DNA of 64,000 nt from Strongylocentrotus purpuratus (GCF_000002235.5 NW_022145561.1:1070001-1134000), one strand, 5' to 3'; shown: positions 45,771-58,310, counted from the stretch's first letter. Program-made: numbers and translations. Notes: generated from the sequence alone by a model not told the origin.

Positions 45771-47150
45771 CGACTTAAAAGAAATAAAAGAAATGAATAC
45801 CAACAAATTAAAATCATAAAGCAGTCCTATTACCTTCATGATTTCAAGCTATTCCATTTTACATTAGTACCCCCTGTTAGCTTGACTTCAATCAATGAAT
45901 TTTGAAAATAATGTGTGTACAAATGGTAATTATCCTTGTTAAAAAATTTGCAAAATTGTATTGTTGTTTCATGACCGCAATCTACTTTATGTACCATCAG
46001 CAAGTTATGTACATGGACAGAAACTAGGTCGAAAGTTGAATTAAACTTGCCAATATTTTATGGTGATTCCATTTTAGGTGATGAATCGATCTGCTTTTTA
46101 TTAATCATCTTACAAAGAGGTGCGATAGCTGCGATTAATTGTTTACAAGACGGGGTCCTGGGGTATTCGTTTATGGCTCCGAATAAATAAATTTATGAGC
46201 AAAAAATAAATAAAAATGTGTAGTTTGTGCAGAATGGGCTAAAGTCAAGTGAATGAAGTATTACATGTACGTTACAAATTATTTCAAACAGCAAATGAAG
46301 CCACACATTATTTCCCCGAACTGACATACTTCTTCCGTTGCACTTAACGTGACATGTATTTCGATTGCGCATGCGCCTTAGATGATCAAACCTATGTATG
46401 GAAATTAATTCATGAGCCAATAATTTAGCACAAGTTTTGCACTATTTTTTGAAAGAACTTTTGCAAGAACTGCGATACTACTCTACTACAGTGCGTCAGA
46501 GGGCGCGCCAATCGTTGACGCATTGCTGCGTCAGGTCTGCAACTGACGCTTCGTGTACGATGGGCATTGCTGCACACGACCTTGCCCCCTAGCTGCCCCT
46601 ACGCTAAGCTATACCATCACCTTGAATTTCAACCGAATGCATTATCAAATTATCAAGGGAGAAAGCGAATGACAATCAGCGAAAAACAAAAGTTAAAAGA
46701 GGAGACGCAAATTGGACGTTTAGTGAGTCAATTTAAACATGCGTTACTCATATTTTTTTTAAACCAAAAGGCTGCATCGCGTTAGAGTGCGCAATCTGAC
46801 AAGCCCGAGTGAGTGTCCATTTCCACGCGATAACTTTGTATGGCGATGGCGCATTTCTAAAGCAGTAACTACAATCTAACGAAGGCCGATTAAGATAAAT
46901 GTGCTTGCATTGGACTGATTTAATAGCTTTGCCCGCCCTCTGCTCGCCCGGGCCAGGAAGTACATTCCAATGATGCTACCCGATCAAGAATTTTGAAAGC
47001 TTACTCATTATCCTTGTCAGTTCTACCATGGACCCTACATGGTTCTACTAAATGCTCCTTTGTTTTTGCTTCGTTCCACGTTGTCTTCGCTGGTATTTCC
47101 TGGTTAGTTCGACCTTTGATAGTACATTGGTCCCTGGTAGCGAACAGGGG
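45771..47150. other. Non-coding stretch
   Basis: No gene or repeat recognised. Short frames (for example 46567-46785) have no domain. Confidence 0.45.
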
Positions 47151-47505
47151 CAGATCTAGCTTTTTGCCAAGGTGGGGGGGGGGGGGGGGGGGGTTGACCC
47201 AGTGACGGATCCAGGATTTTCCAACAATCGCGCCGTATTACTGTTTTACTTTTTTTCTTTCTTTTCATCCCCCTTTTTGTCTTTTTTGTCTTCACTTGGC
47301 CGCCCAAGGGGGTAAGGGGTGGTTTAAACCGCCGAACCTCCAGACCCCCCCCCCCACCCTGGTGAATGAACAAATGAATTCACTGGCGTAGCGAGATGTG
47401 ACAAAGGGCATGTTCCCTCTCCCAATTAAATGGCGAGAAAAAAAAATCGCAAAGAAGACGAAAAGGAAGGAATAGAGAAAGAGAGAAATATAGTTAGAGA
47501 GAGAT

Positions 47506-47557
<52 letters not shown>

Positions 47558-47640
47558 AGAGAGAGAGAATTCGAATTCGAATTCGAATGAGAATGAGAAT
47601 GAGAGAGAATATGAGAGGGGGAGGGGGGGGGTGCAACACT
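47150..47640. repeat. Cluster of transposon-end motifs, poly(G) and GA repeats
   Basis: CAGGGGCAGATCTAGC near 47149 and CAGTGACGGATCCAGG near 47201 look like hAT-type left ends in the same orientation. CACTGGCGTAGCGAG follows near 47380. A 20-base G run is at 47174-47193, a C run near 47345 and (GA)n at about 47510-47555. No matching right ends are seen, so these may be nested or truncated MITEs. Confidence 0.5.
47567..47588. repeat. (GAATTC)n palindromic microsatellite
   Basis: Three and a half copies of self-complementary GAATTC, adjacent to GAGAATGAGAATGAGAATGA. Confidence 0.9.
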
Positions 47641-47722
47641 AACAATTTGATGCCATTATATTCCAATTAAAATGCTGACTAAAAGGATAATGTTTTGCTC
47701 TGTATCGCTATGCATGTTCATC

Positions 47723-47725
<3 letters not shown>

Positions 47726-47765
<40 letters not shown>

Positions 47766-47792
47766 TGAGAGTGGGAGGGGGGGGGGAGGGGT
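47726..47792. repeat. (GA)n followed by G-rich run
   Basis: (GA)n at 47726-47763, then GTGGGAGGGGGGGGG and further G's. Same GA-then-G layout as at 67, 6365 and 29228. Confidence 0.9.
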
Positions 47793-48904
47793 GCAACGCC
47801 AGACAATAGGATACCACCCCCGTGTAGTCGATGGTGTGAAAGAGAGGCACGTCGGTAGCCTTACCCTTACTGCCCATGACCACATTATATATTGATTGCA
47901 CTGATTCTTTGAAAGATCAAACATTCTCAATCAGTTTTCCGAATTGTGAATAGATTGTTTAAAAACGCCATATTTTTCAATTATTTGGAAATTTAGATGA
48001 AATTCTGTGTAGTATGAATCTACTCGTTTAAATGATTCCATGGCTAAACGTGACTGCAAAGAAATGAACATTTCTAAGAAAAAACAATTAATGAATTTTT
48101 AGCTACTTATGAAATGTACTCTACCTTCGTAATAACAAAAGTATCAAAATAAAACCACGTACTTTCTTTTCTCTCGACATGATATGATTTGAATGTATAC
48201 AAGTCATGTAATTGGACCTTTTCTTTTAATACACGTGAACATCTTTGAAAAGAAAAGCACTTCTCGGTTTACTGTCTTGATTTGCCAATGTTTAAAGACA
48301 CTGTTTTATCAGTCGCAATGGATTGTCAGTTTAAAATGCAGTGGGGGTATTCTCTCGCTGTGATGATTATCCGATTATCGCCGTTGTTTATGGGACAGGG
48401 GTAAACAAGTCGTTACCAAGTGATTGAGATAATTAGTCTGCTCAGAGTTTTAATCGTCCTGGGTTGTTTTGTTTATAGTGACGCTCTATTTGATGCTAAG
48501 GACACACCTCAGAACATGCATAGGTAAATACAAGTAGGTATGCTAAAAAATTGACAGGGAGTATGGAGTAATGCTAGTAAAAGTTTATCAATAAACTCTA
48601 CACACTTTAGTTACCTTTATGATATATAACAGAGGATTTTTTTAGGAGTTGATTACGTACTGAATAAGAATAGTCTAATCATTTATTAAGATTATATCAC
48701 AACGATCAGAATCATGAAGAAATCTTGCCTTGTGTCACAATACTTTAAAAATGCCTCGCACACAAAGACTGCTAAATACAAAACCCTACTTCACTTTTGG
48801 AAAAACAAACCCTATTTCATTTGTGGAATTATGAAGCTTCGGGATTATGAAAAAGGACGTGTAACCTTCATGGGTCACAAGTATTTTAAAATAAATCCTT
48901 TTTA
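47793..48904. other. Non-coding stretch
   Basis: AT-rich. A 91-codon frame beginning near 48714 runs into the dispersed repeat at 48905 and has no domain. Confidence 0.45.
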
Positions 48905-48985
48905 TGATTACCGAGAGTCCTTTTCAGGACTCCTCAATCCTCCCTCTCTCTCACATGGTGCACCCGCAAGCCTACTGTATACAGT
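48905..48985 (-). repeat. Copy 3 of the TTTGCGGGTGCACC family
   Basis: The minus strand reads ATACAGTAGGCTTGCGGGTG, CACCATGTGAGAGAGAGG, GGATTGAGGAGTCCTGAAAA, GGACTCTCGGTAATC, matching 3818-3900. After GGTAATC the two copies diverge, so this copy is short or its right part differs. Confidence 0.75.
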
Positions 48986-51900
48986 GTAATGTTCATATAT
49001 TTTAATAAGGGGAATACGAAGCTATTGATACTGGCTTCAGATGATTCTCTCGAAAGTATGTGTGGTCGTGTTCTTGATAATGAACTTATACGCTATGTAC
49101 ATGTGATAGTAATTTCATTGAAAAATTGAATTTGTACTGGAATGATTGAAATGGATGCGGTGTTGTACATGTAATTGTTAGCAGCGAGATTTTTACTGCA
49201 GTAAAAACCAAACCAATGTTCATTAATTTTTTTTTATCGATTTAAACAATAAAGAGAATACTTTAAAGTGTAGTTTTCAAGTATCAAAAGACAAAGTATA
49301 GATACGATTTTAAGTAACAATATGACAAAACAAACAATTGATCACCTTTCGAAATAAACAATCAATATACGGGACAACGATTATTTTGAAGAGAATAAGC
49401 ATAAGAAGGCTCTCAATTATTGTTCAAACAAATCTTTACCAGATCTCAACCTTCTCGTTAAATTTTGTCTAGCAAGTGTCCAATGTTAGTACACATATAA
49501 ATATTCACTGCCCTTGTGATATCAACTATCGCGCGTGACAAGCAAACAGGAATGTAGTTGCCCATGTCAATTTCATCGTTACCTTATTGTGTGCATAGCT
49601 CTTTATTCGTAGCCATGCACGTGTGAAGTTAAAGTACATAAGGCGTTGAGCAGACGATGTCAAACAGAAAAAACGAAATCGATAGCCCTAGGAGAGATCG
49701 ATACTACAAACAGATCACGTGTTTGTGGTACTGAAGCTATGCTATAAGGTGTATCATGATTGTGAACTACTCAATATTGCAAAAGGTTCCTGAAATTCCC
49801 AGGGTCCTTATTTCGTACGTATACTAAATATGCTTGCTTATGGAAGGTAAATAGTGATATCATGAGGATTTTTCGCAAATAGAAATTAATCCAAGTTCGT
49901 GTAGGAGCCTGATATTCAAGAAATAAATTCATGTTTAATCATATTTACTTCTGAAATTAGAGGTATACGTATTTTAAATGTAAACGAATTTACCTAAAAA
50001 CGATAGAAGAACAGATGTTCATTTGGGGTTTTTTAAGCCATAATTATTTCCTAGCCGTTGGAACTTGCCGTTTTTTTCTTCCTTCAAATCATAAACTTTT
50101 CATGCACACAATTGCGTATGGTCGATAAATTAATAAAACTGAAGCAATCACGGGAAAAAAGTAAATACAAATATCGCGAAAGTTAATTTGCACTTTTAAT
50201 ATGGAATGAATCAGCCGATAATGTCCATCAATCCGAACATTGGACACATTGATTGACATTGACGTTGTAAGCCATCGATAAAGCAAATCCAAATTCCAAT
50301 TCCAATTGCAATTATATGCTTCTGGATTGATCATGTTCATAACTTTCCTCTATTTGGCGAAAGCCATCAAACGTTGCCTAAACCATTAGTTTGTCTAATT
50401 GGCTGCTTGACTGAAAAACTTGCCGCAAAGCCGGCCTCGATCCAGGTTAATCCTTGTCCACTAACGGGATCGTTTCCGTGTCATGCGCCTAATCAGCTGA
50501 GAAAATGGCACACCCTCAATGCTAAAATGGAGATAGTCCTCTCATTTTTACCGACGGGTGTATTTTCAGGGATCGCGCGCGATTAGAGGAGACTTTGAGC
50601 TTTTCGTTGGACGTAAGGGAGGGGATAATGATGATTGAAGAAGAACAAATTATTTTTAAAACGGACCGAATCTGGACTAGGTTGATCCAAAAGGCGCACA
50701 ATATTCTTAACATTCAGGAATAAAAAAAAAGGAGAAAAGGGACAAAGGGTATTTAATTATTTTTCGTTTTAACGGTTGTGCTCCTATCCGGCAGGACCCC
50801 AAAGTTATCATGTGACTACATGATTTTACTGGTATTTAATATTCCCCTTACAAGTGCTCATTATACATGATCTACAATACCAATTATCATGTGTTCCCAT
50901 GATGACTGTTTCTATAAACATTGCAATAGTGCATTTAAATAGGAAACAAAGCTCTAATTATTATTGTGACGTCACACAATGGAAAGTCTAAATGTCAGCT
51001 TATTCCGTCCTATAATGATACATGTGAATATTTCATAAATGAATACACGAGATTAAAACATCACGGCCGGAGAAGGCATAGGTGTGTATCATTTGATAAG
51101 CAAATCGATTGTTATTAATTTTTGTGCTCATTCGACTTTCACACTGACGCAGGTTATCCCCATGGCAATGTCTTCATATGAATGCTCGTTGAATCGCCTC
51201 TCTATTTATCCTTTTCAATTAAAACCGAAACCAACTGTATAATCGTATGAATATATATAGGTCGTACCAGGAAAATATTGTGTTTCTAATATCCTACAGT
51301 GTAACAAATCTTAGCTTGCCTTCAAACGGTGACTAACGAATTGGAAAATATTTTTGTGTATAGATGGTAACAATGAAATACTATATGAGATGGTTAAACA
51401 TCCGTTTAGAGGAACAAACTTTGAGGATTCTGACATTCTTATCATTCGAAACATAAAAGTATTTTTTTTTAACCCGCCCTCCTTCCGTGGCGCACTTTTA
51501 TATACAATGTTTTAAAGGGGCCTATATGCTTACGCATGAACTGACAAAGCGTGAAAGCGTACTCGATGTCGATCCAGCGGGCATACTGACTACTTGAGCC
51601 TACATAGGCATGATTGATCGAGATAGAAAAGCTTTTGAAGAAAAGCAAATTTCCTTATTCGGAGAAAGAAAAACATTGTTGATATCTAACTTCGGACATG
51701 AGTTCTAAGAATAATGCGAGAAAAGTGTGTCGAATCACCGCTGATGGAGATGGGAATAAAGGAGATAAAATATTGTTTTGACATATTCGGGAATCAATTT
51801 GAACAGGTGGAATAATTTGAACTCCTAAAGTATTAGGTAATCTTTAGTAGATGTAGACCTATAACTTTATGTGTTGCTATTGATACGCACAGAATTCGGG

Positions 51901-52707
51901 AAATAAAAGACCCTCTACCACTCGTTTTGTTTTTATTTCTTTTCTTCGTTTTGGGAGGTAATCTTACAGATTGGAACTTTTCGAGCAACATAGCGTAGCT
52001 GTATCACTATTCTGACAGAATATACTAGCAATCTTGAGTGGATGTAGAACTATAGCTTTGAATTTTCGAGTCATAACATTAATATTATTATTTTTTTTTT
52101 TACTGAAAACTGTCAAAAGAGTATATACTTTCAGGCTTTTCATCAACAAGCGTTGTGATTTTCTGAATATTCTGACGATTTCGTTAGATAATATTTCTTT
52201 TTTACTGGATTTCCTACCTCGTGCTTATTCTTCAATTATTGGCATAATCTGCTAAATATTGAGGGTTAGAGTGTTTCGGGCTAATGGGCTCCATTACAAA
52301 TCGCTTTATTTTTGTAACCGTAATTGCAACTGATCAATATTTTTAGCTGTTTTAAATATTGCCGAGATTATGTTTTTCCTAAAACACGATATCCTTCCAT
52401 TTTTGGATTCATAAGCAGCACGTGTAAAACACATTTTGTTTTCCATTGATTTCACTCAAATCTGTAAATTGAATTAAAGCATTTATAGGACCCCTAGAAA
52501 AAAAATTATTTATAACTATATATATGACTACATTTTGCTAAAAATAAATGGCTCTAGAGGATTTGGGGATATTTGTTTCTCTTTGTGATAATGTCATTGT
52601 AGGCCTACTAGTACTAGTAGCATGTGCTAACCATGCAGCAAACAATATGAAAGGTAGTTGTCTCTTGTATTGTGGCGCCCGTTTATCTGACAACACCGAG
52701 AGAGAAT
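48986..52707. other. Non-coding stretch, possibly intronic
   Basis: No coding exon recognised and no repeat. Around 50345-50560 the sequence is of higher complexity (TCTAATTGG, GGTTAATCC, TAATCAGCTGAG) and could be regulatory, but I cannot support it further. Confidence 0.4.
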
Positions 52708-52711
52708 TTAA

Positions 52712-53190
52712 AGGGATAATTCAGTTCTGTTTTCAGACCGCAAATGCCTTCAAAGTGCATGGATATTGCTCTTATTCTTATCTATGACATTTCTAGTGTC
52801 CTTTTAGGACCTAAAATGACCATGAAGGTAATTTTAGACCCCAAAATGTGTGAAATTTAGCAAATACGATCATACCAACTCAGCTCTATTTAAAAAAAAA
52901 ATACGGTGATCGTTAATTAATTAATTACTTAATAATAACAATACATGGGCCGGCGTATTATAACCAACATGACAAAGCCAAAAAAAAGCCCACATCGGCA
53001 TTGGCTGGAGAAGAACGTATAAGGCACTATTTCGTTTTTTCAACGGCTGATTCAAATTCCCCAATACTTTTGATGGTACAAAGATGATTTTGTCATTTAA
53101 ATTATATGTACTTTCAAATTTGACACTCAGTTTTTCATTATCTCACACAAAAATATTTTGTGTATATAGCAACAGAACTCAACTATCCCT
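52712..53190. mobile_element. TTAA-flanked MITE family 3 (479 bp)
   Basis: TTAA at 52708-52711 and 53191-53194. Terminal inverted repeats AGGGATAATTCAGTTCTGTT (left) and AACAGAACTCAACTATCCCT (right) match at 18 of 20 positions. No transposase frame. The best-preserved inverted ends of the TTAA elements here. Confidence 0.85.
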
Positions 53191-53194
53191 TTAA

Positions 53195-54045
53195 CCACAG
53201 ACACACACAAATAATTATGATACATACGACTTTCAAATAAGCTGTATGACTTTCATCAAACTGCTTTTGATCTGTTTGTTTGATTATTCTGCTTTTATTC
53301 AAGGCAAGTTATTCTTGGACCGGACTTCCCATTTGAAAGAGTCGCTTTTTTTTGTTACGTAATATATACGCTCAACATAGACTAAAGAATATGAAGGGTA
53401 GTCGTTCATGGATTGTGGCGCTAATTTATCTGATGACTCCGAACGAGAATTTAACCAAAAGACACGCGGTAGTCCCACATGTAAATGTATTTCTTTGTAT
53501 CAGGTCATCTCATTTAACTTATAATTATCTCTCAGAAAAGACAAAGTTGTTGCTTGGGGTTTCGGTTTACTTTAATGTTCGATTATTCATCGAATGTGCA
53601 TCTAAAACAATCTATAAATGATGATGTGTACTTTTAATATTGGTTGGTTGAATAATTGACGTGTCACTTATCCAATCCCAGCTGAGACAATTTGGATGAT
53701 AGGGGTGCGATACATAGTTTCGCGCGTAGTGTAGCCTATTAAAATGATTATGCCCCGAAATTTTGTTCAAAAAGAAAAAGAAATTATATAGGATCTCTTT
53801 CTGATTGATGTGTATAATATGCAGCTTTGTTGTTCCCACAAAGAGATGAAATTATTTCCTATTTTATGTACAGCTCATTGTGAACTTAGGAACCTAGAAC
53901 TGCAGCAAGACAAATATTCCCTTACTTTCATGCAAGGGTGTCGATTTGTATCCGTGGTTGGGGGGGATGATAGGTGCCAAAATATTTTCAGCAATGGATC
54001 AAAGCAACCAAAGTGGTAGAAGCGTGTGGCAAGTTGCACCCCTCC
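53195..54045. other. Non-coding stretch
   Basis: Open frames on both strands lack family similarity. GGTAGTCGTTCATGGATTGT..GGCGC near 53397 echoes AGGTAGTTGTCTCTTGTATTGTGGCGC near 52653, so a diverged repeat flanks the MITE. No gene. Confidence 0.45.
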
Positions 54046-55090
54046 CAAGCGCGTAGCCAGGATTTAATTTTAGGGGGGCGGTAGTGAGCACGCGCAGCGC
54101 GGTTCCTAGGGGGTTGGGTGCAGGGAGGGGGAGTCCCCCCTCCCCCCCCTCCCCGCGCAAAGCGCGAAAGCTTTGACGTTTCACTAAATTATTAGAGAAA
54201 GAAGACGATTTCATGTACCATTCTCGACTCTTAATCCTTGTTTGAATCGAATTCCCCTTCCTCCGCGCGTAGCGCGGTAGCTCTGACGTTTCTTTAGATC
54301 ATTAAAGAAAGAAGAGGATTCGATGTACCATTCTCGACTCTTAAAGCTTATCTGCCGTAGTTTACAGGAGGGATTAGACCGCTCTGCAAGGTCACTGGAC
54401 AGGTGGTTATCTCATCAACTCAGCTCTCAGTTAACATATGAAAAAGAGGATCATGGGGGACTAATGGTCACCGATTAGGCATTGTTTGTTATATAGAGGG
54501 CGCAAGTAGCTACCAGTAGTGCAGTGGGCCTTTAATCATTAACGTTTGAATCAAGTTCCCCTTCCCCCGCGCGTAGCGCGGAAGCTTTCACGTTTCATTA
54601 AAGAATTAGTAAAAGAAGACGATTAGTTATATCGTGTACTTTGACGTTTCATTTGATTATTACTCTTAATCCACGTCTGAATTCATTTTTGCCCATTCCT
54701 GCGCGAAGCGCGGAAGCTTTCACATTTTATTACATTATTAGAGAAAGAAGACGATTTGTTGTATCGTGTCCTTCATGAATTCAGTTTCCCCCTCTACCGC
54801 GCGAAGCGCGGAAGCTTTAATGTTTCAATAAATTATTACTCTTAATCCTTGTCTGTATTCATTTTCGCCCATTCCGCGCGTAGCGCCGAAGCTTTCACGT
54901 TACATTAAATTATAAGTAAAATAAGACGATTAGTTATATCGTGTACTTTGACGTTTCATTTGATTATTACTCTTAATCCACGTCTGAATTTAGTTGTCCC
55001 CCTAACAGCTTTGCCCTGTTCGCTAAATTATTAGAGAAAGAAGACGATTCCTTGTACAGTTCTCTATATTAATCCTTGTCTGAATTCAGT
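54046..55090 (+). repeat. Tandem array of a ~110-130-bp repeat with GCGCG core
   Basis: It opens with GCGTAGCCAGGATTTAATTT and G-rich sequence, then about seven units of the form CCCC..GCGCGTAGCGCGGAAGCTTT, GACGTTTCATTAAATTATTA, GAGAAAGAAGACGATT, TTCTCGACTCTTAATCC, TTGTCTGAATTCAG. Cores lie near 54153, 54264, 54570, 54702, 54798 and 54877, with a decayed one near 55005. One unit holds the TTAA element at 54345. Copies in reverse orientation make up part of the foldback core at 24843-25570. Confidence 0.85.
54345..54531. mobile_element. TTAA-flanked short element, copy 2 (187 bp)
   Basis: TTAA at 54341-54344 and 54532-54535. It interrupts the array motif CTCGACTC-TTAA-TCC, present uninterrupted in neighbouring units (for example just after 54220), so the TTAA duplication is shown directly. 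Same sequence as 4992-5177. Confidence 0.85.
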
Positions 55091-55929
55091 TTCCCCCTGA
55101 AAATAAGTTGTGTCACAAATAAGTTGTGACATAATAATCTTTCTCCAAAAATGAAAAATGTTTTAGGAAATATCAGGAAATAAAATGAGTGAAAAAATAA
55201 AAATAAAGATACAATGATGTGAATTTTAAAAAGGGTGAACGGAAACAACATAACAACTAGTGAACTATTTTATAAGTCATACTAATGTCCGAAAATCTTT
55301 CTCCTTGTCTCCGATCTCATCACGAAATCGTCACAGAGTTTATCTATGTTTACACTGTCCAGGATTGTCTGATATGCATTGCAGATTGCTACTTTTGTGC
55401 TTCGCGCTTAACATTTAGCTCATTGCTTTTGATGCTGCGTCTTTGCATTTGGCGCACTGCATTTCTATGATGCTGTTGATTGAACAAATTGAATAAATTC
55501 ATCAATTCCTGATGAAGCTGTTTGAGCGAGAATTCAATTTATTCTTGTCTCATATACGGTTGTCTTATTTACTTCGTATATATGTATGTATTATGAAAAT
55601 GAGATAGCAAAATGTGTATATTGATGGTCATCTTGCGAGTAATAACCATTAACTACTCTCATCGGACTCTCATCATTAATTTGTCTCTTCATTTTTTTAT
55701 TTTTGTTATGGTGAATTATTGGGGGGGATGATTGTACAGGCCATCCCCCCCACCTGAAATATTGGGGGGGATATATCCCCCCCATCCCCCCCGGGATCGA
55801 CACCCATGCTTTCATGCAATGCATACATTATCTATCCGGTCACGCATCATGTAGGCGAAACCCAATAAATTGCTTTATGTAATATTCATACACCTAATAT
55901 ATAATGTAGGCCTACCTATCAGTTTCGAA
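55091..55929. other. Non-coding stretch with G/C runs
   Basis: Runs of G and C at 55720-55795 (GGGGGGATGA, ATCCCCCCCACC) form imperfect inverted G/C blocks. No gene supported. Confidence 0.5.
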
Positions 55930-56400
55930 GTTTGATGTATATGGACTTTGGCAGTGAATGGATGTATATACAGTTTGATGGGTGTATTATGACATCATCA
56001 TTCAGACAGTCACAGTGTGTTTTTCAGTTATCAAGCTAAAAGCAATAATAATGGATGTATAATAAAGTTCGATGCATATGAAATTCGATATTTTATGGAT
56101 GTAGGGATGTGATGTTTACGACGTTTGGCAGTTAATTGATGTATATAAAGTTTGATGGGTGTATTATGACATCATCGTTCAGTCATGATGAGTCTTTCAG
56201 TCATAAAGTTAAAAGCAATAATAATAGATGTATGATGATAAAGTTCGATGTATATTAAAGTTTTAAATTTATGGATGTAGGGATGTATATGGAGTTTTTT
56301 TTAGTTTATGGATGTATTAAGATGTTTGATGGATGCACTGTGACATGATCTATAACCGTAATGTGGTTTTTCAGTTAACAAGTTAATACCAATAATAGGA
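55930..56400 (+). repeat. Tandem repeat, about 175 bp x 2.7
   Basis: TTTGGCAGT.AATGGATGTATA, AGTTTGATGGGTGTATTATG, ACATCATC.TTCAG, AAAAGCAATAATAATGGATG and TTATGGATGTAGGGATGT recur with starts near 55938, 56113 and 56288. Copies differ by about one base in five. No coding. Confidence 0.8.
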
Positions 56401-56757
56401 TCTTCGTGACCACCTAAACGGGGAATTTGTACCCTCCATTAAAAAGTTTGCCAAGATGGGCGCATGCATTAGAGAAGCGGTTTGGTTTTAAATAAATTTA
56501 TAAAGAACGAAGAAAGAATGAGAATGAATAAATCTGACAGTCGAGATCACTAAAATATTGGGAATCTCTCATTGGCAACGCAGCTATGTATAGTTATAAT
56601 GAAATACGGGGACTCCAAGTCATCTCCATTTGGTTGGTGCATTATTGACTAATGTGTCAAATTTTTCAATGCTCATACAGATGGGAGCATTATTATGCTT
56701 TTTTCAATGCGGGTACACAGTGGTAAATTGGTGCAGGCTCTTGACTACTATTTATAG
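56401..56757. other. Non-coding stretch
   Basis: No supported feature. Confidence 0.45.
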
Positions 56758-57130
56758 AGGTGTCGTAGTCGAGTGGTTTAAGCACTTGCCTTGAATTTAA
56801 ATGTCGTTGGTTCGACCCCCAACACGGCACTAATATCTTTGGCAAGGCAGTAATCTACATTTGCCACTCCATACCCGGGAGAGAAATGGAAACCTGGTAG
56901 GAATACTCCCCAGGTAGTGGACGTGCTGCATATTGGCCAGAATTCACATTCACAAAGAAGGTTTGTCGACAAACTTAGGTTTATGAAACGCGTCATGACG
57001 TACATAAACCTAGGTTTGTCAACAAACCTCCTTTGTGAATTCGGGCCATTGTGTTTGAATGAATATGATGACCGGGGTAATAATTATGTATAGCGCTTAT
57101 AGACGCCATTCCGTATTATGCGCTCTGTAC
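56758..57130 (+). mobile_element. tRNA-derived SINE, interrupted
   Basis: Head 56760-56830: acceptor-stem halves GTGTCGT and ACGGCAC, A box TAGTCGAGTGGTTTA, B box GGTTCGACCCC. The body is CTTTGGCAAGGCAG, ATCTACATTTGCCACTCC, GAGAAATGGAAACCTGGTAGG, a layout seen in deuterostome SINEs. A palindromic element splits it at 56935-57047. Beyond this, TATAGCGCTTATAGACG..TGCGCTCTGTACA (57090-57130) resembles a LINE-type tail, but in minus orientation, so it may be a separate insertion. Not a functional tRNA gene. Confidence 0.65.
56935..57047. mobile_element. Palindromic foldback MITE within the SINE (113 bp)
   Basis: Arms 56935-56985 and 57003-57047 are near-perfect inverted copies (GGCC.GAATTCAC, CAAAG.AGGTTTGT.GACAAA, CTTAGGTTTATG / CATAAACCTAGG) around a 17-base loop. 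It would form a long hairpin. The minus-strand frame over it is incidental. Confidence 0.85.
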
Positions 57131-57257
57131 ATCCAGATTATTCTTGTTATTGTGAAATCCTAGGTTCGATTCTTTCTCTCTAAAAAAAAACTGCATTGGA
57201 CCTCGTGCATTTCAGCACCCCACTTGACACGTCTTAAACCAAAAGAAGACAGAGATG

Positions 57258-57297
57258 GGGAGAGAGAGAGAGAGAGAGAAAAAAGAGAGAGATAGAT

Positions 57298-57336
<39 letters not shown>

Positions 57337-57546
57337 AAGTAAGAGAAAGAGGAAGAGAGAAAGAGAACAAGAAAGAAAAGGAGAGAGAGAAAGGAGAAAA
57401 GAGAGATAGAGAAAGAGGAAGAGAGAGATAGAGGAAGAGAGAGAGATAAAGAGAAAGAAAGAGAGGGGAAAAAGAAAGAGAAAAAGAGAGAGAGAGAGGG
57501 ATAAAGAGAGAGAAAGAGAGAGAGAGAAAGAGGGAGAAAGAGAGAT
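57258..57546. repeat. Long GA-rich homopurine tract
   Basis: About 290 bases, almost all purine (GAGAGA, GAAAGA, GGAAGA) with only a few T. Open in all three minus frames as Ser/Leu/Phe repeats; none is a gene. Confidence 0.95.
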
Positions 57547-58143
57547 TGATTGGGAAGGGGGCTTCCAAAAAGGAGAGCAAGCCCTCTGAAAATAAGTCGC
57601 GTCAACAAGTCCCCAGAGGTTCGTAAATAAATAATAATCACGTGTGAAAAAGTGCGATTGTGACGCAATAATCACAAGTCGGGTCACGCGCCACCACCTG
57701 ACCTTAACTAAATGAGGGGACGGTCAGAGCATGTACAAACCGGTCAATGTAAATAACACACGAGAATTGCCTTGTACAGCACCGGGTCCGTCAAGCATGT
57801 AAAGCAATTGAAGTGATTTCAATCATGATTGATTTTCGCTATTCAACACGTTGCGCCGAAAAAGGAAATTGAAATTTCGGGTGCAGGGTCTTGGAATGGG
57901 TCAAAGGCGACTGATTTTAATATAAGAATGCCACTTCTTCCAGATGAATTATTACGTTACCCAATTGAGTAATTATAAGCATTGATTGGTCGAGTGCGCA
58001 GTCAAGGTCGAGATATATTTTGTAGAGGACACATCCTCATTTTGATGCGTTATGCGTACCAACCACTCTGAATGGTGTGATATTCATATGCATTGTGGTT
58101 AGTCATCATTTACATTCTCTAACAATGCGAAAGATCATATTAT
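57547..58143. other. Non-coding stretch
   Basis: No supported feature. Confidence 0.45.
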
Positions 58144-58310
58144 AGGCGGTGTCACACGGAAAAATCCCTTAAAAAAATCCCTTGAAAAGTCCTTTCAAGA
58201 GAGAATTTTCTTGCATCGTTAGAGGATTTTTAATGGGATAATATTGATGACAGACAGCAATTAAGAGGATAACTAAAATCCGGATTTTTGGCCTCTGCGT
58301 GACACCGCCT
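58144..58310. mobile_element. MITE with GGCGGTGTCAC ends (167 bp)
   Basis: AGGCGGTGTCACAC at the left and GCGTGACACCGCCT at the right are inverted repeats of about 14 bp. The interior has AAAAATCCCTT and GGGATAATATTG-like partial inversions. No target duplication is evident, so superfamily not assigned. Confidence 0.75.

Noticed and set aside
56760-56830. Functional tRNA gene
   Set aside because: A and B boxes are present, but the anticodon arm is poor, and the sequence continues into a SINE body.
57160-57687. Three overlapping Ser/Leu/Phe frames of 122-175 codons
   Set aside because: Translations of a homopurine GA tract in all three minus frames.
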